Source: Elymus sibiricus
Taxonomy: Eukaryota; Streptophyta; Magnoliopsida; Poales; Poaceae
Direction: 5' to 3'
DNA length: 64,000 nucleotides
NCBI GenBank assembly: GCA_039707655.1
Contig: CM077664.1
Coordinates: 202,424,195-202,488,194, forward strand
This document shows, in pieces, positions 35,410 through 46,799 of the stretch. Numbering within the stretch: position 1 is the stretch's first letter; each line of letters begins with the position of its first letter. Below the pieces are notes generated by a model, which saw nothing but the letters and a program-made list of their open reading frames with translations, did no database searches and was not told the origin of the DNA. The translations under genes and the position numbers were made by a program.

Positions 35410-37049
35410 GATGTCTACTACGCAACTTTATTCTTGTAGACGTTGTTGGGCCTCCAAGTGCAGAGTTTTGTAGGACAGTAGCAAATTTCCCTCAAGTGTA
35501 TGACCTAAGGTTTATCAATCCGTGGGAGGCGTAGGATGAAGACGGTCTCTCTCAAACAACCCTGCAATCAAATACAAGAAATCTCTTGTGTCCCCAACAC
35601 ACCCAATACAATGGTAAATTGTATAGGTGCACTAGTTCGGCGAAGAGATGGTGATACAAGTGTAGTATGGATAGTAGATATAGGTTTTTATAATCCGAAC
35701 AATAAAAAAACAGCAAGGTAGCAAATAACAAAAGTGAGCACAAACGGTATTGCAATGCTTGAAAACAAGGCCTAGGGTTCATACTTTCACTATTGCAATC
35801 TCTCAACAATGCTAACATAATTGAATCATATAACAATCCCTCAACGTGTGAGAAAGAATCACTCCAAAGTTCCTATTAGCGGAGAACATAAGAAGAAATT
35901 GTTGTAGGGTACGAAACCACCTCTAAGTTATCCTTTCCGATCAATCTATTGAGCCATCCCTATAAGTGTCATAAACAGCCCTAGAGTTCGTACTAAAATA
36001 ACACCATATGATACGCATCAACCAACTCTAATGTCACCTAGATACTCCAATGTCACCACAAGTATCCGTGAGTTGATTATTCGATATGCATCAAAACAAC
36101 TTCAGATTCATAATATTCAATCCACACAAAGAACTTCAAAGAGTACCCCAAAGTTTCTATCGGAGAAAAGAAGATGAAAACGTGCAACCAACCCCTATGC
36201 CTAGATCACCCCAAGGTCACGGGAATCTGCGAGTTGATCACCAAAACATACATCAAGTGAACCAATAGAATACCCCATTGTCACCACGGGTATCCACATG
36301 AAAGACATACATCAAGTGTTCTCAAATCTGAAATATTCAATCCGACAATAATGAAACCTCAAAGGGACAGACTCAATTCATCACAAGAAGATAGAGAGGG
36401 AAGAAACACCATATGATACAACTATATTAACAAAGCTTGCGATACATCAAGATCGTGCCAAATCAAGAACACAAGAGAAACAGATCAAACACATAGCTAC
36501 TGGTACATACCCTCAGCCCCGAGGGTGAACTACTCCCTCGTCGTCATGGAGACCGCCGGGATGATGAAGATGGCCTCCGGTGATGATTCACCCTCCGGCA
36601 GGGTGCCGGAACAGGGCTCCAGATGGTATTTCTTTGGTACAGAGGCTTGCGGCGACGGCGTCGAAGTTCTAGGTTTATTTCTGGGGGTTTATCTATTTAT
36701 AGGATTTTTCAGCGTTGGAATCACACAAAAAGGAGTTGTGTGGGCCCCACAAGGCAACAGCACACGCCCCCTCCCCCAGGTCGCGCCAAGATACCTTGCG
36801 GCCTCCTCGTGAGGCTTCTGGTCCTTCCACAAAGCTTCGGGGGTATCTTTTGGTCCAAAAAAAACCATCAAAAAGTTTCATCCAATTCTGAGAACTTTTA
36901 TTTCTGCACAAAAAACAACACAACGGTAGTTCTGCTGAAAACAACGTCAGTCCGGGTTAGTTATAATCAAATCATACGAAAACCATATAAATTTCTTATA
37001 AACATGGCATGAATACTTCATAAATTATAGATACGTTGGAGACGTATCA
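35410..37049 (-). repeat. Family B 3' LTR (1640 bases)
   Basis: Minus-strand ends are TGATACGTCTCCAACGTATC and GTAGTAGACATCA. It matches the interrupted copy 42909-43739 plus 54177-55014 almost throughout, so the element is fairly young. Confidence 0.95.
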
Positions 37050-37064
37050 GCATCCCCAAGCTTA
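37050..37064 (-). other. Polypurine tract of the family B element
   Basis: AAGCTTGGGGATGC abuts the 3' LTR on the minus strand. The same tract lies beside the family A LTRs at 11705 and 62311. Confidence 0.75.
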
Positions 37065-37909
37065 ATTCCTGCTCGTCCTCGAGTAGGTAAATGATAAAAG
37101 AAATAGTTTATGAAGTGTGAATGCTAGCATAGTGCATTAGTTTGATCAATAATAATTGCAATCACTTTTCCTAGCATCATAATAGCAACTCTTTCTCATA
37201 AAACTCATCATGATAAAGTAGCAATCAATTCACATGTTATGGTTTAAATAATACCTTCTCTTGAAACTTAACAAGCTATGTTCTTAGTCACCAAACAATT
37301 TCAATGCATCTCATTTTCAACAAAGTCTAAGTAAGAGCTCCACATACTCAATTATCATATAGTCTTCTATGATTGCTAATACTCAAAGCATATTTTTAGA
37401 ACAAATAACATCCATCGAACACAGAGAAAGATAGGGGCTTGATGTTTCGCCTCCCAACTCATTTATTATAGAGATAATTGTCAACAATAATAATTCATGA
37501 TCAAATATATTTGAATGGCTATATGTGCCTGGATCTTTCCCCACCACATGATGCTTGCCAACAAGAGAATAGGTTGGAATAAGAAGTTGACTCAACAAAA
37601 ATAAATAACATGAAAGTAAATAGCATAAAAATAAATAGAATGTCCCTTCACAGAGGGAAGCAGGGATCTGCAGAGGTGCCAGAGCTCATAGCTTAAAACA
37701 GAGATGAATACATTTTGAGAGGCATGCCTTTCCTGTCAACGTCACGACCGAGAGTTCTCAATATCTTCCATGCTAAACACATTATAGGCGGTTCCCAAGC
37801 GGAAAGGTAAAGTTTACTCCCCCTCAACCATTCAAACACAAGCCATGGTTAGCCGAATCCTCGGGTGCCCTCCATACAATCAACTTTCCGGGGGAGTTTG
37901 TTTAATTAT
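37065..37909 (-). other. Family B internal region next to the 3' LTR, no gene
   Basis: AT-rich non-coding DNA with sequence shared with the family A internal region (GAGGCATGCCTTTCCTGTCAA around 37720 and near 62780). The last nine bases, TTTAATTAT, form the target duplication of the next element. Confidence 0.7.
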
Positions 37910-39408
37910 GAGAAAAGTATACTTTTCGTCCCTCAATTTTTGGCAAAGTCTAGATTTGGTCCCTCAACTCCGAAACCGGACAACTTGCACCCCCAACTCT
38001 TAAAACCGGACAAGTTTTGTCCCTTATCTCAGCTGACCCGGTATCGGTGCTGACTCAGCGTGGTTTTGACCTGTCTTCATCCACATGGCGCTATTTCTCT
38101 CTCCTATGTTGCTCTTCTTCCTCCTTACTACCCGGGCATTACATTGAACATTTGGCGTGCGCGCCTGCTCCCATGGTCAAGGCCGTCGGTGGTCTCCTAT
38201 GGCTCCCGACACTTATACCGCTAGCCCGAACCATACCATAATGCCTCGGAATCCACGTCGCCAGCACAACTATTGCCGCTCTTGGTGCTCCATCTGGACA
38301 CGCTTTCGTCGCTGCTAGTCGCCCTCTTGCCGCTGGTCTGCACAGAATCGTGGGGCCTGCTCTTACACTAGAAAATGCGCCCGCAGACTCACGGTCCTGC
38401 GTTATGTACTCGAGTACATTGCACGACACATCGGCGACAATGACCGTGACCATGTCGTTTTCGCCACCGTCTGCAAGCTGCAGCACCGCGGATTTGAGCG
38501 CTACTGGCGCGCGGCTCAATCGCCACTCCCTTCAACATGAACATGGACGACACATTTTTGTGGGCATGCATCCACTCGTGCAACTAGTGGCATGCGTACG
38601 TGTGCTACTCGTGCGTTCTATCCAGAACGGATCGAAGCGATAAAGGTCCTGTACATGCGTGTCTATGGCGGGTGGGTGAATCAATCAGCTAGATAGTGAG
38701 CAATCATCCAGATCAACGTGCGATCGGGCCTGGTCAGTGAGCACCAGCACCAGGGCGCGTCGTCGATGACCGTGCCATGCTCACTCACGCCATGCTCACC
38801 GTACTTCGCACGCTTCTGTAGCCTCCATGCTTTGCGCCGTCGCGCGAGCTGTGCCCCGCCACAGCCAATCTGCACGCAACCGCCATCTGTGGTCCGCCGG
38901 CCACCATGCCGTTGGCTGCTCCCCTGAACGCTGCAGCACCGAGCTTACCACGTCAACGGTGCCGTGGTCTCGCCGCAGCTCACGCGCTGCCACCAGACCG
39001 TCCATGCCACGAGGTGCCCCAGCCCGTAGACGCCGTGGTCCATCCCGGCCACGAGCAGGTCGAGAAGCGGTGATCTCCCATCTCCTGGCGCCGCGCTCAT
39101 GCTGTTGAGATCACCACCACCGCTAGCTTGCTCCTCCCTGTGCTCCCTGCCCGCAGACACTGCGTGAGAGAGAGGGGGAGTACGAGAGAGACAGGAACCA
39201 GGACAGGTCAATTTGGGGGTCTTCTTTGCCACGTCGGTATGGACTGGTCAAAACCGGGGTGAGTCATTACCAAAACTGGTCAAAATCGAGATTAGGGACA
39301 AGACTTGTCCGATTTTAAGAGTTGGGGGTGCAATTTATCCGGTTTCATAGTTGAGGGACTAAATCTAGACTTCTCCAAGAGTTGAGGGACAAAAAGTATA
39401 CTTTTCTC
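37910..39408. mobile_element. Mutator-type element with long TIRs, Pack-MULE candidate
   Basis: Both ends begin GAGAAAAGTATACTTTT and stay inverted-repeat for about 125 bases (37910-38034 and 39284-39408), including CCCTCAACT, AACCGGA and GCACCCCCAACTCTTAAAA. The 9-base duplication TTTAATTAT (37901-37909 and 39409-39417) is exact and typical of Mutator elements. There is no transposase. The GC-rich interior (38040-39230) looks genic: a plus-strand stretch near 38398 reads LRYVLEYIARHIGDNDRDHV and onward to a stop, but I do not recognise the source gene. This fits capture of host gene pieces. Confidence 0.85.
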
Positions 39409-39417
39409 TTTAATTAT

Positions 39418-41801
39418 ATATTTTTGTTTTGTGGGACTGGGCATCCCAATTACCGCCCTCTCTCGTGCGATGACAAGTGAATAAACACCCATCATGAGAA
39501 TAACCCGCTTAACATGGAAGATACTGACCACCCCTGCCGCTCCATGAGCGGTATGGGCACACAAAACAGATGCTTATTTGAATGATTAGAGGTGGCACAT
39601 GCAAATTTACTTGGAACGGTAGAGTAATACCGTATATAGGTAGGTATAGTGGACACTCATGGAAGAAACTTGGCTCAAGGATTTTGGATGCACAAGCAGT
39701 ATTTCTGCTTAGTACAGAAATTTTGGCTAGTAAAAGATTCTAAACAAGCACCACATGTTGGAGGATCCATAACAATATAACTTCTATGCAAATATACCCA
39801 AACATAACTCATTACGTTGTCTTCCTTGTCCAACTTCAACTAATTTGCTCAAGTTTGAAAATAATTAATGGGTATTCACAATCATAAAAGATGTCCAAGA
39901 TAATATATTTATATGTGAAAGTTCTCTTCCATATACTCTCATTCATGAATTGCTCGTATGACTAATATTGTGATTGTCAAACTTCAATAGATTTTACTTT
40001 CTAAACCAAAGGTGAAATATTTCTAAGCATGAGGCAAGCATATGAAGCACATATAATTTCAAATTTATGATATTCAATTCATTCAAACATTTTCTTTTAG
40101 GATATAACTGAAGCACAAGAATGAATGACAAACTACTCCAAAAGATATAAGTGAAGATCAATGAGTAGTTAAAAAATTAGTAGCTATGTGAAGACTCTCT
40201 CCAAATAAAGATTTCAGATCTTGATAATTTTATTAAAACAGCAAACAAAATGAAAATAAAAGGACACTCCAAGAATAGCACATATCATGCGAACAAGTAA
40301 AAACTTAGGCTAACCGATAGGTGTTGATGAAGAAAGGTGGGATGCCTACCGGGGCATCCCCAAGCTTAGTTGCTTGAGACTTCTTGGAATGTTATCTTGG
40401 GGTTCCTTGGGCATCCCCAAGCTTGAGCTCTTGTGTCTCCTTAATTCCTCTCATATCATGGCTTCTCCTAAATCTTAAAACTTCATCCACACAAAACTCA
40501 ACAAGAACTCGTGAGATAAGTTAGTATAAATCAACTCAAAACCTTAACATTCTCTACTGTAGAAAATCAAAAAAATTATAATTAAACATTGCATACTAAA
40601 TGCCTCTGCATATTTAATACTCCTATCCACAAATAGAAATATTAAACAAGCAACATATGCAAACAATGCAACTATAATCGAAATCTGTCTAAACAGAACA
40701 GTCTGTAAAGGGTGAATAAGAATTCATACTTCCCTAACTCCAAAAATTCTGAAAAATTACCACATGACAGAGAACTCATGCATTCCTAATGTGTAAAAAT
40801 GTCAGATTTTTATCATGTACTGACTATTCAGGAATATTCTAGACATAACAGAAAACTTTCTGTTTTCAAACAACAACACATGAACTTGCAAACTGAGCAT
40901 GGTAAAGGCTATAATTGGCATTTTATTGAACTAAAAGATACAAAACATGATTATTGGTAAAAGCAAGAAAATATCAACAAAAAAATGACGCTCCAAGCAA
41001 AACTCATATTATGTGACGAATAAAAATATAGCTCCAAGTGAGGTTACCGATAATGTTGAAGACAAAAGAGGGGATGCCTTCCGGGGCATCCCCAAGCTTA
41101 GACGCTTCAGTCTTCCTTGAATATTACCTTGGGGTGCCTTGGGCATCCCCAAGCTTAGGGTCTTGCCACTCCTTATTCTCCTCATATCGATATCTCACCA
41201 AAACTTGAAAACTTCAATCACACAAAACTTAACGAAACTTTGTGAGATAGGTTAGTATGATAAAAATAAATCATCCACTTAGGTACTGTCAAGACAAGAT
41301 TCATAATTGTTCTCACATAATTCCTACTGTATTACATCATTTCCACAATTTATATTACTCAATATAAGCTATGGAAACACTAAAACAAGCAAACTATGCA
41401 CCGAAAACAGAATTTGTCAAAAACAGAACATCATGTAGTGAGCGAATTAGAAACCATACTTCTGTACCTCCAAAAAATTCTGAAAAATAAGGAAAACGTA
41501 ACGAATTTGCAAACCCATACTGTGTAAAAATTTCAGAATTTTCGCATGCTCCAGTGCAGAATAGAAATTCCAGCACTGAATGCAAAAGTTTTTGTTTTTG
41601 CACAGAATCAAATCAACAAGCATCCACACTATCCCAAAGGCTTTACTTGGCACATTATTGAAAGAAAACATATAAAACATGATTACTACAGTAGCTTAAT
41701 CATGTGAACACACAAAAACAGTAGGGATAGATATTGGGTTGCCTCCCAACAAACGCTTTTCTTCAAAGCCTTTTAGCTAGGCATTAAGATTTTAATGATG
41801 C
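39418..41801 (-). other. Family B internal region, non-coding, with repeated tract-like hairpins
   Basis: No gene is supported. A roughly 730-base segment is present twice. Each copy has a GGGATGCC-to-GGCATCCC hairpin and two copies of GCATCCCCAAGCTT (40354, 40411; 41086, 41143), the complement of the polypurine tract. The same arrangement occurs in the family A element at 13885 and 13941. Confidence 0.75.
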
Positions 41802-42782
41802 TCAGATAAGAATAAAGAATTGAAACATAATGGGAGCATCATGAAGCATATGACAAGCACATTTAAGCCTAAACCACTTCCTATGCATAGGGACTTTGTG
41901 AGCAAACAATTTATGGGAGCAAGAATCAACTAGCATAGGAAGGCAAAACAAGTATAACTTCAAAACTTTCAATACATAGAGAGGAAACTTGATATTATTG
42001 AAAATCCTACAAGCATATGTTCCTCTCTCATAATAATTTTCAGTAGCATCATGAATGAATTCAACAATATAGCTATCACCTAAAGCATTCTTTTCATGAT
42101 CTACAAGCATAGAAATTTTATTACTCTCCACATAAGCAAATTTGTTCTCATCAATAATAGTGGGATCAAATTCAATGAAATAAGTATCATATGACACTTG
42201 ATTGGCATAATCCAATTGAAAATTAAAATCATGATGACAAGTTTCATAGTTATCATTATTCTTTATAGCATACATGTCATCACAATAATCATCATATATA
42301 GCAACTTTGTTGTCATAATCAATTGAAACCTCTTCCGAAATAGTGGAATCATCATTAAATAAAGTCACGACCTCTTCAAATCCACTTTCGTAATTATTGC
42401 CATAAGATTCAACACCCTCCAAAAAAGTGGGATCATTAGTACCTAGAGTTGACACTCTTCCAAACCCATTTTCATCAATATAATCATCATAAATAGGAGG
42501 CATGTTATCATCATAATAAATTTGCTCATCAAAACATGGGGGACTAAAAATATCATCTTCATCAAACATAGCATCCCCAAGCTTGTAGCTTTGCATATCA
42601 TTAGCATCATGGATATTCATAGAAAGCATACTAACAACATTGCAATCATGCTCATCATTCAAAGGACTCACATAAAACATTTTATTAAATTCTTCCTCTA
42701 ACAATTGAGCACAATTATCGGAATCCATATTTTCGAGAAAGAGATTATAAAGATAAAGCATTTGAGGCAACCTCAATTCCAT
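41802..42782 (-). CDS. Acidic 326-residue ORF of the family B element
   Basis: This is the only long frame in the element, starting 126 bases inside the 5' LTR. It begins MELRLPQMLYLYNLFLENMD. Residues 60-215 are rich in Asp, Glu, Asn and Tyr, with patches such as YYDDNMPPIYDDYIDENGFG; the last 60 residues are more basic and hydrophobic, with Cys and His. I see no Gag zinc knuckle, protease or polymerase motif, and I do not recognise the family. The open frame suggests selection or recent origin. It could be a remnant or replacement of gag. The function is unknown. Confidence 0.6.
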   Translation of the reverse strand: MELRLPQMLYLYNLFLENMDSDNCAQLLEEEFNKMFYVSPLNDEHDCNVVSMLSMNIHDANDMQSYKLGDAMFDEDDIFSPPCFDEQIYYDDNMPPIYDDYIDENGFGRVSTLGTNDPTFLEGVESYGNNYESGFEEVVTLFNDDSTISEEVSIDYDNKVAIYDDYCDDMYAIKNNDNYETCHHDFNFQLDYANQVSYDTYFIEFDPTIIDENKFAYVESNKISMLVDHEKNALGDSYIVEFIHDATENYYERGTYACRIFNNIKFPLYVLKVLKLYLFCLPMLVDSCSHKLFAHKVPMHRKWFRLKCACHMLHDAPIMFQFFILI

Positions 42783-42881
42783 TTTTTTGTAGTTTTATTT
42801 TATAAAACCAAACTAGTGATAAAACAAGAAACTAAAAGATTCAATTGCAAGATCTTAAGATATACCTTCAAGCACTCACCT

Positions 42882-42898
42882 CCCCGGCAACGGCACCA
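42882..42898 (-). other. tRNA-Asp-type primer binding site of the family B element
   Basis: Minus-strand TGGTGCCGTTGCCGGGG differs by one base from TGGCGCCGTTGCCGGGG, the site matching the 3' end of plant tRNA-Asp used by many gypsy elements. It lies 10 bases inside the 5' LTR. Confidence 0.75.
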
Positions 42899-43739
42899 GA
42901 AAAGAGCTTGATGTCTACTACGCAACTTTATTCTTGTAGACGTTGTTGGGCCTCCAAGTGCAGAGTTTTGTAGGACAGTAGCAAATTTCCCTCAAGTGGA
43001 TGACCTAAGGTTTATCAATCCTTGGAAGGCGTAGGATGAAGATAGTCTCTCTCAAACAACCCTGCAATCAAATACAAGAAATCTCTTGTGTCCCCAACAC
43101 ACCCAATACAATGGTAAATTGTATAGGTGCACTAGTTCGGCGAAGAGATGGTGATACAAGTGTAGTATGGATAGTAGATATAGGTTTTTATAATATGAAC
43201 AATAAAAAAAGCAAGGTAGCAAATAACAAAAGTGAGCACAAACGGTATTGCAATGCTTGAAAACAAGGCCTAGGGTTCATACTTTCACTAGTGCAATCTC
43301 TCAACAATGCTAACATAATTGAATCATATAACAATCCCTCAACATGCGACAAAGAATCACTCCAAAGTTCCTATTAGCGGAGAACATAAGAAGAAATTAT
43401 TGTAGGGTACGAAACCACCTCAAAGTTATCCTTTCCGATCAATCTATTGATCCATCCCTATAAGTCTCACAAACAGCCCTAGAGTTCGTACTAAAATAAC
43501 ACCATATGATACGCATCAACCAACTCTAATGTCACCTAGATACTCCAATGTCACCACAAGTATCCGTGAGTTGATTATTCGATATGCATCAAAACAACTT
43601 CAGATTCATAATATTCAATCCACACAAAGAACTTCAAAGAGTACCCCAAAGTTTCTATCGGAGAAAAGAAGATGAAAATGTGCAACCAACCCCTATGCCT
43701 AGATCACCCCAAGGTCACGGGAATCCATGAGTTGATCAC

Positions 43740-44606
43740 TGTCAGGGTACGACCATCTATGGGGCCATGTAGCCCCTTGTGGTTCGGCGGGGGAGGTCGA
43801 CGTACATGAAGAGCATGGACAATGGGGAGCGCGAGGGATTTACCCAGGATTCGGGCCGCTGAGAAGCATAAAACCCTACTCCTGCATTTGGTGTATTGAT
43901 GGGGCAGAAGCACAGTACAAGGAGTGCCTGTCCCGGCAAGGCGCGGGGGGGGGGGGAGCAGCTGCGCGAGACGTGCTTGTGTTTGAAAAGGGGTCCGAAT
44001 CCCTCTAACTATTGCCTTGGCCCTCCTTTTATAGCTCAAGGGGTTACCACGGTGGCAAAACAGTAATTACATAGCGTTTAGATAGCAAACCGTGCTATCA
44101 TACGTAACTCTGCCAGTTTAGGACAAATGCATTAAATGCGCCATTAGGTGTCACGTAGGGAGGTAGTCCTGGCAAGGTTTCTGCACCGCTTGCCCAGCTA
44201 CCTTGTATTATCCTGACACGCCTCTTGGACGGGTGTCGTTAGGGGCAAATCTTGTCCCAGCGTGCTGACACGTACCCGACAAGCCTCACCAACCAACCTG
44301 CACGGTCGACACCTCACTCGTCAGCGAACACGTGTGCAGCGAGGTGGAGCGCTGGAGGGCTGGTTTAAGCTTGCCGGCACGGAGCTTGCCGGGTCTTCAC
44401 CTTGCCGGTTCAGCCTTGCCGGCAAGGAATGTCTTCATCTTTGGTACTAGTCGAGTGTTGTGTTTTGAGCTTCTTTCTGGTAGCTTCTGCGGCTGGACTC
44501 CGAATCTAGATCTTGGTGGTTCCCGGCAAAGCTTTGGCCGGCAAGGAGGTTGCCACCGTCTGTGCATAAGTCAGGGTATAAAATACCCATGTTTTATACA
44601 CCGACA
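43740..44606 (-). repeat. Tat-like gypsy 3' LTR
   Basis: It starts TGTCAGGGTACGACC and ends CACCGACA on the plus strand. A minus-strand TATA box CTATAAAAGG lies at 44026-44035. The purine-rich tract GGGCCCGAGGGCTCC follows it on the minus strand (44607-44622). Confidence 0.9.
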
Positions 44607-45154
44607 GGAGCCCTCGGGCCCGGGCCGTACGCGCGTCCGAAGCGTCGTTGGGCTAGGCCCAAACAATGCACAGACACGTGGCGGGGAACAGCCGCTGTAA
44701 TTTTCGGTCATGATGATTATCCTCTTTTGAGATCTTCTTTGCTTCCTTATTAATCCGGCCTTGGGCGTGCTCTCAGCCACTTCCCGGCAGACCTTGTCGT
44801 CGGGTGGCTGGTCCGCAGGCGTACTCAGGCCAAGGGTATGTTCATATGTGGGATGCTGCTGGTTCAAACCGAACGGGTGCTCGACTCCGCATGGTGAGGG
44901 GTAACTGCCCTGTCTGTCTTTACTCCTCCTTTTTTTGCGCCCCTCCATCACGCGCGTCTGCATGCATGCAGGGCAGCGGATTGGTGGAGAAGGGCGGCCA
45001 TTGGAGTAATGCGCCGGGCCAGGGGGCGCAGGGAGCGGAATTGGCGACCGTGGGCCGTTGCTGGAGTAATGCGCCCGTCAGAAGCGCATGTCGTGGGAGT
45101 GGCGATCGTGGGCAGTAGCTCGAAGATGGCAAAGGGCCAGCTCTCCGCTCCCCC
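44607..45154 (+). other. Non-coding stretch upstream of the antisense B3 gene
   Basis: GC-rich DNA with no gene of its own, lying between the gypsy 3' LTR and the TATA box at 45155. It contains CACGTGG (44675) and two copies of TGGAGTAATGCGCC (45003 and 45061), which may be promoter elements. Confidence 0.4.
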
Positions 45155-45162
45155 TATAAAAA
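45155..45162 (+). promoter_or_regulatory. TATA box of the antisense B3 gene
   Basis: CTATAAAA lies 116 bases before the ATG, with a pyrimidine-rich presumed 5' UTR between (CTTCTTCCC, TTCTTCTCTTCCC). This is the normal arrangement of a plant gene. Confidence 0.65.
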
Positions 45163-45270
45163 AAGGGGGGGCGCGCGGGATTCTAAGCTCAACCATCCCC
45201 TCCCGTCTCAACTTCCAGCAATTGTTGTCTTCTTCCCATATCTTCTTCTCTTCCCGCGCTCGACGACGCC

Positions 45271-45939
45271 ATGGTGAGAGGGGGAGGCCGCGGCCGCGCC
45301 CCTGCCGCTGCGGCGAGGGCTTCTTCCCGGCTTCACGCTCAAGCTTCGGCTGCGGCTGCGGAAGCTGGCTCCAGTGATCGAGGGAGGGCCGCGGCCCGCG
45401 GTCTTGGACGGCGTGGTGTCCGTGGCCGGGGCGGCCGCGGTGGAACGCTCGCTGTTCCGTCTTCGGTCCCTCCTTCGTCGGCAGAAGGCCACACGGTGGA
45501 CACAGCGGAAGAGTTCGTCTTGGAGCTGTGCGACCAGCCGCGGAGCTGGCTGAGACTTCCTCGGCCTTTTGCCAGGGAGATGGAAGGCCGCCACCTGCAC
45601 GGCTTATGGCTGCGCGTGGACGGTTGCTGCAACGGCCCGGTGTGGGTGACCGTCGACACCTCCAACAATGGCATCATGTATCTTACGCGCGGGTGGAAAT
45701 CCTTTGTCCGTGCCCGTTGTTTGGGGCAGGGGCACCTCCTTCACTTCAGGCTGGATGGACCAGACACGCTCGTCGTGAAGTTCTTCGGGGCTTCAGGCGC
45801 TCGTCTGGAGTGCTGCACGGAGAGCTCGAGCGACAGCGACACCGCTTCCTCTAGCGATGCTGAGGATGACGATGATGATGGCGATGACGATGGCTCTCCG
45901 GGCGTGAAGATTGAAGACGATGGCGAAGAGTCTGGCTGA
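45271..45939 (+). CDS. B3-type DNA-binding protein encoded antisense in a gypsy element
   Basis: An intact 222-residue frame starts in a strong context (GCCATGG). Residues 1-58 are rich in Arg, Gly and Ala. Residues 81-181 resemble a plant B3 domain: WLRLPRPFAREM, LHGLWLRV, PVWVTVD, MYLTRGWKSFVRARCL, GHLLHFRLDGPDTLVVKFFG. Residues 185-222 are an acidic Ser/Asp/Glu tail. The B3 fold binds DNA in plant transcription factors, so a nuclear DNA-binding role is likely but not shown. It runs opposite to gag-pol and has its own TATA box and AATAAA. No stop or frameshift is seen, while gag-pol of the same element has several. Alternatives are that the match is only fold-like or that the tail is a chance low-complexity frame. 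Confidence 0.75.
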   Translation: MVRGGGRGRAPAAAARASSRLHAQASAAAAEAGSSDRGRAAARGLGRRGVRGRGGRGGTLAVPSSVPPSSAEGHTVDTAEEFVLELCDQPRSWLRLPRPFAREMEGRHLHGLWLRVDGCCNGPVWVTVDTSNNGIMYLTRGWKSFVRARCLGQGHLLHFRLDGPDTLVVKFFGASGARLECCTESSSDSDTASSSDAEDDDDDGDDDGSPGVKIEDDGEESG

Positions 45940-46068
45940 TCACCGGCAGCACCATCATCTGGCCTTCCGGGAACAAGCCGGACTCCGCCTAGGCGCCCCT
46001 TTTGCCCTCTTCGCACTTGAGATAAACCCAGGCAAAGGGCCGATGAAAATGTAATCGAGTACCTTTTC

Positions 46069-46074
46069 AATAAA
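46069..46074 (+). terminator. Poly(A) signal of the antisense B3 gene
   Basis: AATAAA lies 130 bases past the stop codon in a TTTTCAATAAATATC context. It would end the transcript before the integrase region. Confidence 0.55.
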
Positions 46075-46799
46075 TATCTAGTGTTTGCCGGGGTTTAAAT
46101 AAATGCATGATGTTTCCCTTGTTTTATTTTGCCTTTGTATGATTGTGTTCCCTACGCTTATCGGAAGCTTGCCGGTGCGCACACTTGCCGTGAGCGCTTC
46201 GAGAAACGGGTCCTTAGCAGCCTGCTGGAAGTGCCGCTGCCGGCAAGGTGACTTGCCGGGCCAGAACGCAGCCGCCAAGCTTGCCGAGCGGACTCGAGGC
46301 AATCTAGGGCGCGGACTGATCGCGACAAGGTTCCTCTCGCGTGCAGGTTTCTCATACAAAGTTCAGAACCATTCAAGGGGGAACGCGAATGTAACAGGGA
46401 ATTTTTTTAAAGTTTTTGCAACTTGGCTTTCCCTTGTGCTGTTTCTCTTGATGTAAAACATGATCACTTGAACGTCGTTAAGAATGGTACCCCATCTCCA
46501 CTCCCTCCGGGAAACTTGCATGCGAAGGAACCTCTTCATCCTTTTAAGAAAAAGAAAGAAGAGAAAAGAGTGGTTTGGGAACCTTGACGGCTCATTAGTC
46601 ATTTCATACAAACTAAAGCGTAAATCACAACATCACGTGCATCGATACATAAATGAACATGTACGAGGAGTTGCGAAACACTTAGCTTTATTATGCACAG
46701 GATCTGCGCCTGGCTTTGTACAAAGTGTTACATGTCTGATCGACAAGGCTTGTACAAAGGGTGTTGTCGGGACATGACCCGGCAACTGCGCCTCACGGG
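46075..46799. other. Non-coding spacer between the antisense gene and integrase
   Basis: No gene is supported. The stretch has several CTTGCCGG motifs shared with the element's LTR, and its right edge merges into the integrase 3' end. Confidence 0.4.

Noticed and set aside
35552..35836. ORFs inside the family B LTR, also seen at 43036
   Set aside because: Present in both LTR copies with different lengths; no protein family, and LTRs do not normally encode proteins.
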